Shown here: one piece after another, positions 39,981-47,991 of the stretch
Layout of the letters: every line of letters starts with the position of its first letter
How positions within the stretch are numbered: position 1 is the first letter of the stretch
Assembly: GCA_041394905.1 (NCBI GenBank)
Contig: JAWKHJ010000018.1
Span: 70,359-134,358, forward strand
DNA length: 64,000 bases
Reading direction: 5' to 3'
Source: RI-231 sp041394905
GTDB taxonomy: Bacteria; Acidobacteriota; Terriglobia; Bryobacterales; UBA6623
Program-made: the position numbers and the translations under genes
The notes under the pieces: model-generated
Database searches by the model: none
Seen by the model: the letters and a program-made list of their open reading frames with translations, nothing else
Told to the model about the DNA's origin: nothing

Positions 39981-41429
39981 GTGCAGGCCGACCTCGTCGT
40001 AGTCGCCCTCTACCTCGCCGCCGTGCTCGCCATCGGCGGCGTCTTCGCGCGCGGCCAGCGCTCGCTCAAAGAGTTCTTCCTGGCTGGACGCTCCATCCCC
40101 TGGTGGGCCGCCGCGCTCAGCGGCATGGCCACCATGATGAGCGCCGTCGGCTACCTGGGCGCGCCCGGGCAAGCTTACGCCGGGGACTGGCGCTACCTGC
40201 AAATGCGGCTCGCCGTTCTGCCCGCGCTGCTCATCGCCGGGTTCCTCGTCCTGCCGTTCTTCCACCGTCTCGAGGTCTACACGGCGTACGAGTATCTCGA
40301 GCGCCGCTTCGACCGCCGCACGCGTCTGCTCGCCGCCGTGCTGTTCCTGCTGCTCAAGCTCTTCTACACCGGCGTCGCCATCTACGCCCCGGCGCTGGTG
40401 GTCGCGGAGATGACCGGTTGGCCCTTGCTCTCGATCGTGCTCGGCATCGGCGCGCTCACCACGCTCTACACAACCCTCGGCGGCATTCGCGCGGTGATCT
40501 GGACCGACGCCTTACAGATGATCGTCCTGACCGCCGGCATCGTTCTCGCGCTTTGGCTTGTCATCGACCGCGTGGAGGGCGGCTTCGGCGGCATCGTCTC
40601 GACAGCCATGGAGGCCGGGAAGATGCGCTTCTTCGACTGGTCGCTCGACCCGACCGTCGAGTTCACGGTGTGGAACGGCATCGTGGGCGGCACGTTCTAT
40701 CTCGTCAGCCAATATGCGGTCGACCAAGCGGAGATCCAGCGCTTTCTGACGACCAAATCCGTCTCCGGCTGCCGCCGCGCGATGGTCTGGTCGTTGCTGG
40801 CCAACGCCGTACTCGGCGTCGTGTTGTTCTTCGTGGGGACGGCGCTTTGGGTGTTCTACCAGCAGCATGCGCCCGGCGAGGCGATCCAGCCCGACCGCGT
40901 TTTCCCCAAATTCATCCTGGAAGAAATCCCCGCCGGGCTCCGCGGGCTGTTGATCGCGGGAGTCTTCGCCGCGGCAATGTCCACCGTCAGCTCGATCCTC
41001 AACTCGCTCGCGGCGGTGGTGGTGCGCGACCTGCGTTCCTTCCACGAAGACGATGCGCACACGGGGATGGCCTGGGCGCGCTATGCCACGCTCGTCGCCG
41101 GCGCGGGGGCGACGGCGCTGTCGCTCTACACCGCCCAACTCGGCAACGTGCTCGTGGCGGCGGGCAAGATTCGCGGCTTCTTCGGAGGCGTGCTCGTCGG
41201 GCTATTCCTGCTCGGCATGCTCTCGCGCCGCGCCACCGCGTTCGGAGCCTTCTGGGGCGTCGTCGTGGGCTTTGTGGGCGTCTCGCTGATGGCGGCTTAC
41301 ACGCCCATCTCATGGCTTTGGTACACCGCCTTCGCCACCGCCTGCACCTACGTGGCCGGAGAAGCCCTCAGCCGCCGCGACCCCGCGCCCGAGCGTGCGA
41401 AGCTGGAAGGGCTCGTCTGGAAGCCGTGA
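39981..41429 (+). CDS. Sodium:solute symporter (SSS) family transporter
   Basis: 482 residues, about 13 TM helices; start GTG 39981. Features: LKEFFLAGRSIPWWAAALSG near residue 30, LYTTLGGIRAVIWTDALQM near 158, and AAAMSTVSSILNSLAAVVVR near 335 with the Na+-site serines. Closest in feel to sugar/sialic acid or proline-like SSS members. Its stop overlaps the ATG of the next gene (TGATG), so the three genes 39981-42665 form an operon. The partner genes may act on the imported compound. Confidence 0.92.
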   Translation: MQADLVVVALYLAAVLAIGGVFARGQRSLKEFFLAGRSIPWWAAALSGMATMMSAVGYLGAPGQAYAGDWRYLQMRLAVLPALLIAGFLVLPFFHRLEVYTAYEYLERRFDRRTRLLAAVLFLLLKLFYTGVAIYAPALVVAEMTGWPLLSIVLGIGALTTLYTTLGGIRAVIWTDALQMIVLTAGIVLALWLVIDRVEGGFGGIVSTAMEAGKMRFFDWSLDPTVEFTVWNGIVGGTFYLVSQYAVDQAEIQRFLTTKSVSGCRRAMVWSLLANAVLGVVLFFVGTALWVFYQQHAPGEAIQPDRVFPKFILEEIPAGLRGLLIAGVFAAAMSTVSSILNSLAAVVVRDLRSFHEDDAHTGMAWARYATLVAGAGATALSLYTAQLGNVLVAAGKIRGFFGGVLVGLFLLGMLSRRATAFGAFWGVVVGFVGVSLMAAYTPISWLWYTAFATACTYVAGEALSRRDPAPERAKLEGLVWKP

Positions 41430-42340
41430 TGCCTGATTCCTCGAAGCTCTTGCTCGGCCGGCCCGGCCTCTCCGGTCGCTACGATCCGCTGCCGAGGGTG
41501 CTTTTCTACGACGACTTCGACGAGGGCGCCAACGGCTGGTGCGAGCTCGTCGGGAACCATGCCGGCGACCTGCGCAACATCCGCCCCGCCATGGCGGACC
41601 TGCGCCCGCCGCAGATCTCCAACTGCACCTTCTTCGACATCGGGACGCACAGTTCTTTGGAGGGCAATTACGCCCTCAAGCTCGCCACACGCGCCCGCGC
41701 CAACTCCCAAGCCGTGCTCATCAAACGGCTCACGTCGCAGGCGCGCGGCCTCGTTCAATTCGAGACGTGGTTCACCTTCAAGGCCGAGCAGCGGCCCCTC
41801 CAGAGCGCAGAGGACTGGGACGGGAATCAGGACCCGTCCGAGACGGACTTCGGCGATTTTTCCTTTTCAAACGACATCTGCGAGGGCGCCGACGGGCGTC
41901 GCTACATGCTTACCGTGCGCTACGTGAACGCCGACGATCAGGGACGCCTCGTTCGCTCGTGGTTCTACAAAACTTCACTGCACACGACGACCAAAATGGC
42001 CCGCGCCGGTTCCGGCGCCGAGGTTTCCGACATCCACGTCCAGAACCCGGAAGACTGGAAGCCGCTGCCGGACGGTGCGCAGGAGCTCTGCTTCAACGAG
42101 ACGGCGACCAAGATCAACTGGCACTACCTGCGCTGGCGTTTCGATACGCGCGCGCAGCGCAACGTCGAGCTACAGGTCAACGACCGCAGCTGGGACCTCA
42201 GCGCCATTCCTGTGCCTTTCTACGACCAGCGCTATACCGGCCTCGCCAACCTTCTCAACTTCCTAGTCGACGTCCGCACGCGCCGCCCCGTGCGCAATTT
42301 CTTGTTCTTCGACTCAATCGTCGTCTCGGTGGATTGGTAA
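41429..42340 (+). CDS. DUF6772-like protein (family name from memory)
   Basis: 303 residues with no signal peptide. Beta-rich sequence with aromatic motifs: LPRVLFYDDFDEGANGWCEL, SSLEGNYALKLATRARANSQ, LVQFETWFTFKAEQ, KINWHYLRWRFDTRAQRNVE, and FFDSIVVSVDW. The pattern suggests a jelly-roll/concanavalin-like fold, as in LamG-type carbohydrate-binding proteins. I recall similar proteins as DUF6772 beside transporters and small partners, but am unsure. Start ATG overlaps the upstream TGA. Function unknown; context suggests handling of the SSS substrate. Confidence 0.6.
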   Translation: MPDSSKLLLGRPGLSGRYDPLPRVLFYDDFDEGANGWCELVGNHAGDLRNIRPAMADLRPPQISNCTFFDIGTHSSLEGNYALKLATRARANSQAVLIKRLTSQARGLVQFETWFTFKAEQRPLQSAEDWDGNQDPSETDFGDFSFSNDICEGADGRRYMLTVRYVNADDQGRLVRSWFYKTSLHTTTKMARAGSGAEVSDIHVQNPEDWKPLPDGAQELCFNETATKINWHYLRWRFDTRAQRNVELQVNDRSWDLSAIPVPFYDQRYTGLANLLNFLVDVRTRRPVRNFLFFDSIVVSVDW

Positions 42341-42344
42341 CCCG

Positions 42345-42665
42345 ATGCTGCGTCGCTCGCTCACCGCTGTACTCGAGAAAAACTCGACCTTCACGTCCGA
42401 TTTCGAGACCGAACCCTACGAAGTCGCCTGGGCGTCGGAGGCGCGGTGGTTCGTGCGCGTCTTCGAGATCGAAGGGCGTCTGCAGATTGGGCCAGAGGTC
42501 TCGCCGGACGGGCTGGAGTGGTGCACGGAGGGTTCGCCAGGGCTCGCAATTGACGCGGCAGGCCTCTACAGCCTCCCTTTGCGCGACTTCGGACATTGGC
42601 TGCGGCTGCGTGGGACGGTCGAGGGCTCAGCGCGGGTGCAGATCCTGCTCGCGCTCAAGGAATAA
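42345..42665 (+). CDS. Small conserved hypothetical of the SSS operon
   Basis: 106 residues, 4 bp after the DUF6772-like gene. Sequence: LTAVLEKNSTFTSDFETEPY, EARWFVRVFEIEGRL, GLYSLPLRDFGHWLRLRG. Beta-rich and soluble, likely a beta-sandwich partner of the previous protein. Stop overlaps the convergent hydantoinase gene by 11 bp. No function known. Confidence 0.6.
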   Translation: MLRRSLTAVLEKNSTFTSDFETEPYEVAWASEARWFVRVFEIEGRLQIGPEVSPDGLEWCTEGSPGLAIDAAGLYSLPLRDFGHWLRLRGTVEGSARVQILLALKE

Positions 42666-44460
42666 CCCGCCGCAGCACCTGATTTCCCACGGCGTCCTCC
42701 TCTGCACGCCACCCCTCAGGCGTGTAGAGCGTCGAGAAGCTTTGCTCATCCGCCGGGGCGCCCATCTCGATCTTCGCGCTCTGCTCGCCTAGCCCCACCG
42801 CGCGCAGGCGCACCGCGACGGCTTCTACTTCTCTGCCCTTGTGCGCATAGCCATACAGCCGCTCGTGCTCGGAGTCGAATCCCGCACGCTCGGCCCATGG
42901 CACGGTGATCTCGTAAGACTGCCCCTCGTAGCGCAGGTCCACGCTGCGCTCGAGTTGCGCCCGATCGAAACCCTCCGCCGCAAGGTCTTCCCGCGCCTGC
43001 GCCTCCATGTCGCCAAACAGCGCCTCGGGATCCCGCTCGAGAGCATTGTGCGAGTATTCGCGCACAAAGTCCGCCGTGAGCATGCCGTAGGCCGACAGCA
43101 CGCCGGCGTGGCGCGGGGCAAGCACCGTCTTGATCTCCAAGCGGTCAGCCAGCTCGCAGGCGTGCAACGGCCCGGCGCCTCCAAACGCTACCAGCGCAAA
43201 TTCCCGAGGGTCACGTCCGCGCTCGATCGAGACCTTGCGGATGGCCCGCTCCATGTTGGCGTTGGCCGCCGCCAAGACGGCCTCGGCGAGCTCGCGCGCA
43301 CCCACTCCGCAGCGCGCGGCGAACTGTTGCATTGCGATTTCGGTACGCCCTACGTCGAGCGCCATGCGCCCGCTCAGAAAGCGCTCGGGGTCGATGCGCC
43401 CCAGGTACAGATTCGCGTCCGTGACCGTGATCTCTTCGCCCTGCCCGTAGCAGACCGGCCCCGGATCCGCCCCCGCCGAGCGCGGCCCGGCTCGCAATGC
43501 ACCCGCCGGGTCCAACCAAGCGATCGACCCCCCGCCCGCACCCACGGTGTGGACATCGAGCATGCCCACGCGCACGGGCAGGCCGTCGAGCTCTCCCTCG
43601 CTCGTCATCGTGAAGCCGCGGTCGTAGAGCGCAACGTCGGTCGAGGTGCCGCCCATGTCGAACGAGATGATACGCTCGAACCCCGCCGCCCGCGCCGCTG
43701 CCGCAGCGCCTAACACACCGCCCGCAGGCCCCGACAGCACGGTATGGACCGCCGCCTCGCCGGCATGTGAGGCCGACATCGACCCTCCGTTGGACTGGAA
43801 CACTCGCAGCCGTGTTTCCGGAGGCAGTTGCGCCGACAGTGCGTTGAGATAGCGCGCCATCAGCGGCGAAACGTACGCGTTCACCGCTGTCGTCGAGGCC
43901 CTCTCGTATTCGCGATACTCCGGCAGCACCTCATGCGACAGCGAGACGAATAGCCCACGCGCCCGCAGCGCTTCGCCCAAAGCCTTTTCGTGCGACGGAT
44001 TGGCGTAACTGTGCAGCAGGCAGACGGCAACGGACTCCGCGCCGGCGGCCGCCACCGCGTCAGCCACGCGTTGGACCTCTTGCTCGGTCACCCGCTCCAA
44101 AACAGCGCCGTCGTAGGCCATGCGCTCCGTCAAGCCGAAGCGCATCTCCGGCGGGATGAGCTCGACGCGTCCCGGGTCAAACCAATCGTAGAGGTGTGCG
44201 CGATTCTGGCGGCCGATTGCGAGCAGGTCTTCGAAGCCTGCCGTCGTCACCAGAGCAGTCCGCGCGCCGCGCCGCTCGAGCAGCGCATTCGTGGCCACAG
44301 TGGAGCCGTGCACGATCTCGCGAACCGGCGCCGCAAGGCCCTCCAGGATCGCCCGACCGGGGTCGTCGGGAGTGGAGCGAACCTTGTGCGTACGACACCT
44401 TGACCCATCCCAGAACACGAAGTCCGTGAACGTTCCCCCCGTGTCGATCCCGGCCCGCAT
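42655..44460 (-). CDS. Hydantoinase/oxoprolinase A-type protein
   Basis: 601 residues. N-terminal Hydant_A_N: MRAGIDTGGTFTDFVFWDGS (ATP-binding loop GIDxGGTFTD), THKVRSTPDDP; central Hydantoinase_A: SFDMGGTSTDVALYD, VGAGGGSIAW, SAGADPGPVCYG; ends with the usual beta-barrel. Hydrolyses 5-membered cyclic amides (hydantoin, 5-oxoproline) with ATP. The B subunit gene (hyuB) is absent next to it. ATG 44460 chosen because family starts at MRAGIDTGGT; longer frames encode improbable sequence. Confidence 0.92.
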   Translation of the reverse strand: MRAGIDTGGTFTDFVFWDGSRCRTHKVRSTPDDPGRAILEGLAAPVREIVHGSTVATNALLERRGARTALVTTAGFEDLLAIGRQNRAHLYDWFDPGRVELIPPEMRFGLTERMAYDGAVLERVTEQEVQRVADAVAAAGAESVAVCLLHSYANPSHEKALGEALRARGLFVSLSHEVLPEYREYERASTTAVNAYVSPLMARYLNALSAQLPPETRLRVFQSNGGSMSASHAGEAAVHTVLSGPAGGVLGAAAAARAAGFERIISFDMGGTSTDVALYDRGFTMTSEGELDGLPVRVGMLDVHTVGAGGGSIAWLDPAGALRAGPRSAGADPGPVCYGQGEEITVTDANLYLGRIDPERFLSGRMALDVGRTEIAMQQFAARCGVGARELAEAVLAAANANMERAIRKVSIERGRDPREFALVAFGGAGPLHACELADRLEIKTVLAPRHAGVLSAYGMLTADFVREYSHNALERDPEALFGDMEAQAREDLAAEGFDRAQLERSVDLRYEGQSYEITVPWAERAGFDSEHERLYGYAHKGREVEAVAVRLRAVGLGEQSAKIEMGAPADEQSFSTLYTPEGWRAEEDAVGNQVLRRVIP

Positions 44461-44561
44461 GGTCCCGCAATTGTACGATGCCGACGATTCGCGCAACGAA
44501 ACGCGCCTGCGTCGGTGGACAGCGGCCCTCTGAGCATGGTAGAAGTAATCTCTTAACGCGA

Positions 44562-44612
44562 ATGCGGGAACTGCGCACATACAGCTGGGAGGGTCGATTT
44601 ATCCGCCTCTAG
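44562..44612 (+). CDS. Aromatic-rich leader peptide of DAHP synthase
   Basis: 16 codons: MRELRTYSWEGRFIRL, ATG 44562 to TAG 44612. It carries Tyr, Trp and Phe (residues 7, 9, 13), the three end products of the pathway started by the downstream enzyme. No Shine-Dalgarno is visible, but a TAATCT -10-like box at 44546-44551 would allow a near-leaderless transcript. About 60 nt separate it from an intrinsic terminator. Confidence 0.5.
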   Translation: MRELRTYSWEGRFIRL

Positions 44613-44624
44613 GGGATCGGCCTG

Positions 44625-44704
44625 GAGTGGCGTAGGGACTCGAAACGCATCGCGAAACGGTAAGAGCCATCCCGCCCACTCTCTCGGAGTGGGTTTTCGT
44701 TTTT
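44625..44704 (+). promoter_or_regulatory. Transcription attenuator of the DAHP synthase gene
   Basis: Terminator stem CCCACTC/GAGTGGG (44675-44681, 44687-44693), loop of 5 nt, then TTTTCGTTTTT. Upstream, GAGTGGCG (44625-44632) repeats the terminator's 3' arm and can pair with the 5' arm CGCCCACTC (one bulge), giving a mutually exclusive antiterminator, 13 nt after the leader stop codon. Confidence 0.6.
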
Positions 44705-44716
44705 CAGGGTGCAAAT

Positions 44717-45760
44717 ATGATCATCTCGATGAAGAGAGGCGCGACGAAAGAGCAGATTGACCATATCCGCAAGCGGATCGAGGAGTTCGGGTATAAGGTC
44801 CACTCGATCGAGGGCGATGAACGCGTCGTAATCGCCGCCATTGGCATTGGCGACACGTCTCACGCGCTGGAGTCTCTTGGGTCATCTGAGTTTGTGGAGA
44901 GCGCCGTGCCAATTTCCGTCCCCTACAAGATGGTCAGCCGCGAGGTGAAGTCAGATCGGACGGTCGTCGGCGTAGGCGCGGGCCGAACCGTCGGCGACGG
45001 CGAGTTCGCGGTGATCGCCGGCCCGTGCTCGGTCGAAACCGAAGAGCAGATCATGTCGACCGCGGAGCTCGTCGCCAGCGAGGGCGCCAAGTTCCTGCGC
45101 GGCGGCGCTTTCAAGCCCCGCAGTTCGCCGTATGACTTCCAGGGTCTCGAGGAAGAGGGCCTGAAGCTGCTGCGCAAGGCGGGCGACGCCACTGGTCTCG
45201 CCGTCGTCACCGAGGTCATGACAGTCACCGCGGTCGATCTGGTCGCCGACTACGCTGACATGCTGCAGATCGGCGCGCGCAACGTGCAGAACTTCCCGCT
45301 GCTGAAGGAAGTGGGACGCATCAACCGTCCCGTCTTGCTCAAGCGCGGCCTCAGCACCACGCTCAAAGAGCTGCTGCTTTCGGCCGAGTACATCGTCGCC
45401 CACGGCAACTCGAACGTCATCTTGTGCGAGCGCGGCATTCGTACCTTTGAGACCGCTACGCGCAACACGATGGACATCCAGGCCGTGCCTGTGCTCAACC
45501 AGATGACGCACCTGCCGGTCATCCTCGACCCGGCGCACTCCTCCGGTAAGCGCGCGCTCATCACGCCGCTGGCCCGCGCGAGCGTCGCCGTCGGCGCTGA
45601 CGGCATCATGGTGGAGGTCCACCCCGACCCGGAGAAGGCCTGGAGCGACGGAGCGCAATCGCTGACCTTCGAGGAGTTCCGCACGATGATGCGCGAGATC
45701 CGGCCCTACGTTGACTTGTGGAAGAAGAGCCGGGAAGCCCAAAGCAAGCAGGCCGCTTAG
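44717..45760 (+). CDS. aroF: 3-deoxy-7-phosphoheptulonate (DAHP) synthase
   Basis: Condenses phosphoenolpyruvate and erythrose 4-phosphate, the first step of the shikimate pathway. 347 residues, type I-beta: an N-terminal ~80-residue ferredoxin-like (FXD) regulatory domain (MIISMKRGATKEQIDHIRKR) and the TIM-barrel: FAVIAGPCSVETEEQI, FLRGGAFKPRSSPYDFQG, LQIGARNVQNFPLL, PVLLKRGLSTT, VILDPAHSSGKR, GIMVEVHPDPEKAWSDG. The FXD domain binds aromatic amino acids in homologs, so feedback inhibition and attenuation may act together. Starts at ATG 44717. A strong hairpin pair follows. Confidence 0.96.
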   Translation: MIISMKRGATKEQIDHIRKRIEEFGYKVHSIEGDERVVIAAIGIGDTSHALESLGSSEFVESAVPISVPYKMVSREVKSDRTVVGVGAGRTVGDGEFAVIAGPCSVETEEQIMSTAELVASEGAKFLRGGAFKPRSSPYDFQGLEEEGLKLLRKAGDATGLAVVTEVMTVTAVDLVADYADMLQIGARNVQNFPLLKEVGRINRPVLLKRGLSTTLKELLLSAEYIVAHGNSNVILCERGIRTFETATRNTMDIQAVPVLNQMTHLPVILDPAHSSGKRALITPLARASVAVGADGIMVEVHPDPEKAWSDGAQSLTFEEFRTMMREIRPYVDLWKKSREAQSKQAA

Positions 45761-45780
45761 GCTTACTCACGTCCATTCAC

Positions 45781-45837
45781 AGTCCGCTAAGCGGACTCAA
45801 GAACCGGACGGCCCCGAGCGTAAGCTCCGGGCCGTCC
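45781..45837 (+). terminator. Two hairpins after the DAHP synthase gene
   Basis: First, AGTCCGC-TAA-GCGGACT (45781-45797, perfect 7 bp). Second, a 14-bp stem with one mismatch (45806-45819/45824-45837, GTAA loop) followed by TCTATTTC. Likely the end of the aroF transcript. Confidence 0.6.
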
Positions 45838-45855
45838 TCTATTTCGCTCTCTATA

Positions 45856-47133
45856 ATGGACTCTCAGCCGATGCAGCGAAGCCCCATTCTCGTCCTGCAC
45901 TACAGTGAGCTGTGGCTAAAAGGCTGCAACAAGCCCTATTTTCTCAAGCAGTTGCGGAAGGCCGTCGAGCGCACGCTCGACGGCTTGCCGTTGTCCTTCG
46001 CGGTCCACGTTGACGGCCGCATGGTCATCGAAGCCGAGTCTGAACAAGCAGCGCAAGCCGCCGGCGAACGGCTGGCGCGCACGCCGGGGATCCAATATAT
46101 TGGCCGAGGATTTCGCTCCGATGCCGACCTCGATTCGATCGTCGCTCTCGGCGCCGAGTTGATGCGCGGGGGCGAATACGAAAGCTTCCGTGTGCGCGCG
46201 CGGCGCTCGTTCAAGCAACTTCCGGTCCGCTCGGCCGAGGTCGAGCGAGCCCTCGGCGCACGCATTCTCGAGGAAGCTCGAGAGGACGGACGCAACCCGC
46301 GCGTCGATCTCAAATCGGCGGCCGCCACCTGCTGGGTGGAGGCCACCCCGCGGGGCGCCTTCGTCTACACCGACAAGATTCGCGGCCTGGGCGGGCTGCC
46401 GACGAACACTGCTGGACGCCTGCTTTGCCTGCTCTCGGGCGGCATCGATTCCGCCGTGGCCGCCTTCAAGATGCTGCGCCGCGGCGTGCGCGTCGACTTC
46501 ATCCACTTCTACGGCGCACCAGCGCGGCCGGGCGAAGATTCGCCGCCCATCGCGCGCGACATCGTGCGGACGCTCACGCTCTACCAAGGCGTCTCGCGGC
46601 TCTTTTTGGTCCCCTTCGACGCATTGCAACGTCAGATCGTCGCGAATGCCCCGGACGAGTTCCGCTTGTTGCTCTACAGGCGCATGATGTTGCGTATCGC
46701 CGAACGGGTGGCGCGCGGCAACAAATGCCGGGGCACGATCACCGGCGACGCCGTCGCCCAGGTCGCCTCGCAGACACTCCGCAACATGGAAGCCGTCAGC
46801 GCGGTTTCCACGATGCCCCTCTACCGTCCGCTCTGCGGCGACGACAAAGAGGAGATCGTCGCTCTGGCGCGGAAGATCGGCACCTACGACATCTCGACCG
46901 AGCCGTTCACCGATTGCTGCCCGCTCTACATGCCGCGCAACCCGCGCGTCTCCTCGCGCATCCATGAATTGGACGAGGCCGAGGCCGGATTGGATATCTC
47001 CGCCATGAGCGAGCAGGCCATCGCAACCCTGCTTCGGGAGGTCTACGAGTTTCGCCAAGGCGAGGTGCGGCTCAAGTCCGTCAAGCAATATGTGGGCAAG
47101 ACCAACGTTGCGGAAGAAGCGCTGGCCGGCTAA
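45856..47133 (+). CDS. thiI: tRNA 4-thiouridine synthetase ThiI
   Basis: 425 residues. N-terminal ferredoxin-like plus THUMP region (ILVLHYSELWLKGCNK, FRVRARRSFKQLPVRSAEVE), then the PP-loop ATP pyrophosphatase: LLSGGIDSAVAAF, and ITGDAVAQVASQTLRNM. ThiI thiolates U8 of tRNA and may supply sulfur for thiamine. No C-terminal rhodanese domain, as in many bacteria; TDCCPLYMPR holds a double Cys in the ThiI-conserved position. ATG 45856 chosen; ATG 45871 (MQRSPILV) is an equally good start. Its end overlaps the next gene by 44 nt. Confidence 0.92.
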   Translation: MDSQPMQRSPILVLHYSELWLKGCNKPYFLKQLRKAVERTLDGLPLSFAVHVDGRMVIEAESEQAAQAAGERLARTPGIQYIGRGFRSDADLDSIVALGAELMRGGEYESFRVRARRSFKQLPVRSAEVERALGARILEEAREDGRNPRVDLKSAAATCWVEATPRGAFVYTDKIRGLGGLPTNTAGRLLCLLSGGIDSAVAAFKMLRRGVRVDFIHFYGAPARPGEDSPPIARDIVRTLTLYQGVSRLFLVPFDALQRQIVANAPDEFRLLLYRRMMLRIAERVARGNKCRGTITGDAVAQVASQTLRNMEAVSAVSTMPLYRPLCGDDKEEIVALARKIGTYDISTEPFTDCCPLYMPRNPRVSSRIHELDEAEAGLDISAMSEQAIATLLREVYEFRQGEVRLKSVKQYVGKTNVAEEALAG

Positions 47134-47977
47134 GGTCGCGGCGCTGCTGCTTGCCGCGGCGGCGCTCTCGGCACAGGCGCCGGCTGAAGAAGCGGAGCCG
47201 GCCGCAGCTGAGTTCCGCCTCTCGTCGGTCGACCTGCTCGACAGCCGTGGCGGCTACGCTATTCCGGCAGACAGCGTTTTCTACCCAGGCGAGAAGGTCT
47301 ATCTAGGCTTCAAGATTGCCGGCTACACCGTCGATGAAGAGTACCGCATCGATCTCACTTGGCGCGCCGACGCGATCGGCCCCAACGGCGTCCGTTTCGC
47401 GCCCGCCGAGGGCGGAGAGTTCGCCGTCGAGCTCTCACCGCAGGATGAAAATTGGGAACCGTCGGTCGAGTACTCCGCCGTCATCCCCCAATACGCTGGT
47501 TCCGGCGTCTACACGCTGAAGATCGTCGTGACCGACGCCAAGGCGGACAAGACCCTCGAGCGGGAAATCCCGGTCCGCGTTGAAGGCGAGGATGTCGAGA
47601 TCTCCGACAGCCTCAGCGTGCGCAACTTCGTCTACACGATGACCGAAGGCGGCACCGTGCTCCAGGAGCCCGTCTTCGGGCGTGGCGATACGGTTTTTGC
47701 GTCGTTCTACATCACCGGCTACGCCACAGACGAAGAGAACCGCTACGACGTCGAATCGAGCCTGAAGGTAGTCGACGCGCAAGGCGAGACTGTGCTTGCA
47801 CTCCATCCTCCCGGCGAGAAAGGAGCGCCCTTCTTTCCGCGTCTGTGGCTGCCCGCGAAGTTCCGTCTAGACCTCGACCGCTCCATTCCGCCTGGGCCCT
47901 ACACTGTCATGCTCGAGGTCAAGGACAACGTGGGCGGCAAAACCCTGCTGACCGAAGAGAAGTTCCGGGTGAAGTGA
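47090..47977 (+). CDS. Secreted two-domain Ig-like protein of unknown function
   Basis: 295 residues with a signal peptide (AKVAALLLAAAALSAQAP). Two tandem beta-sandwich domains share a repeat: FRLSSVDLLDSRGGYAIPA ... YPGEKVYLGFKIAGYTVDEE (~40-85) and SVRNFVYTMTEGGTVLQEP ... GRGDTVFASFYITGYATDEE (~180-225). The spacing suggests internal duplication. Substrate unknown. Start ambiguous: ATG 47090 lies inside thiI; TTG 47108 is an alternative. It is 14 bp before the glcE start, so it may belong to one transcript from thiI to glcE. Confidence 0.72.
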   Translation: MWARPTLRKKRWPAKVAALLLAAAALSAQAPAEEAEPAAAEFRLSSVDLLDSRGGYAIPADSVFYPGEKVYLGFKIAGYTVDEEYRIDLTWRADAIGPNGVRFAPAEGGEFAVELSPQDENWEPSVEYSAVIPQYAGSGVYTLKIVVTDAKADKTLEREIPVRVEGEDVEISDSLSVRNFVYTMTEGGTVLQEPVFGRGDTVFASFYITGYATDEENRYDVESSLKVVDAQGETVLALHPPGEKGAPFFPRLWLPAKFRLDLDRSIPPGPYTVMLEVKDNVGGKTLLTEEKFRVK

Positions 47978-47991
47978 GTACCATAGTCGGA

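Noticed and set aside
39908..41428. Extended N-terminal part of the DUF6772-like protein (810 residues)
   Set aside because: The first 500 residues are an off-frame reading of the SSS transporter; the real start is the ATG overlapping its stop.
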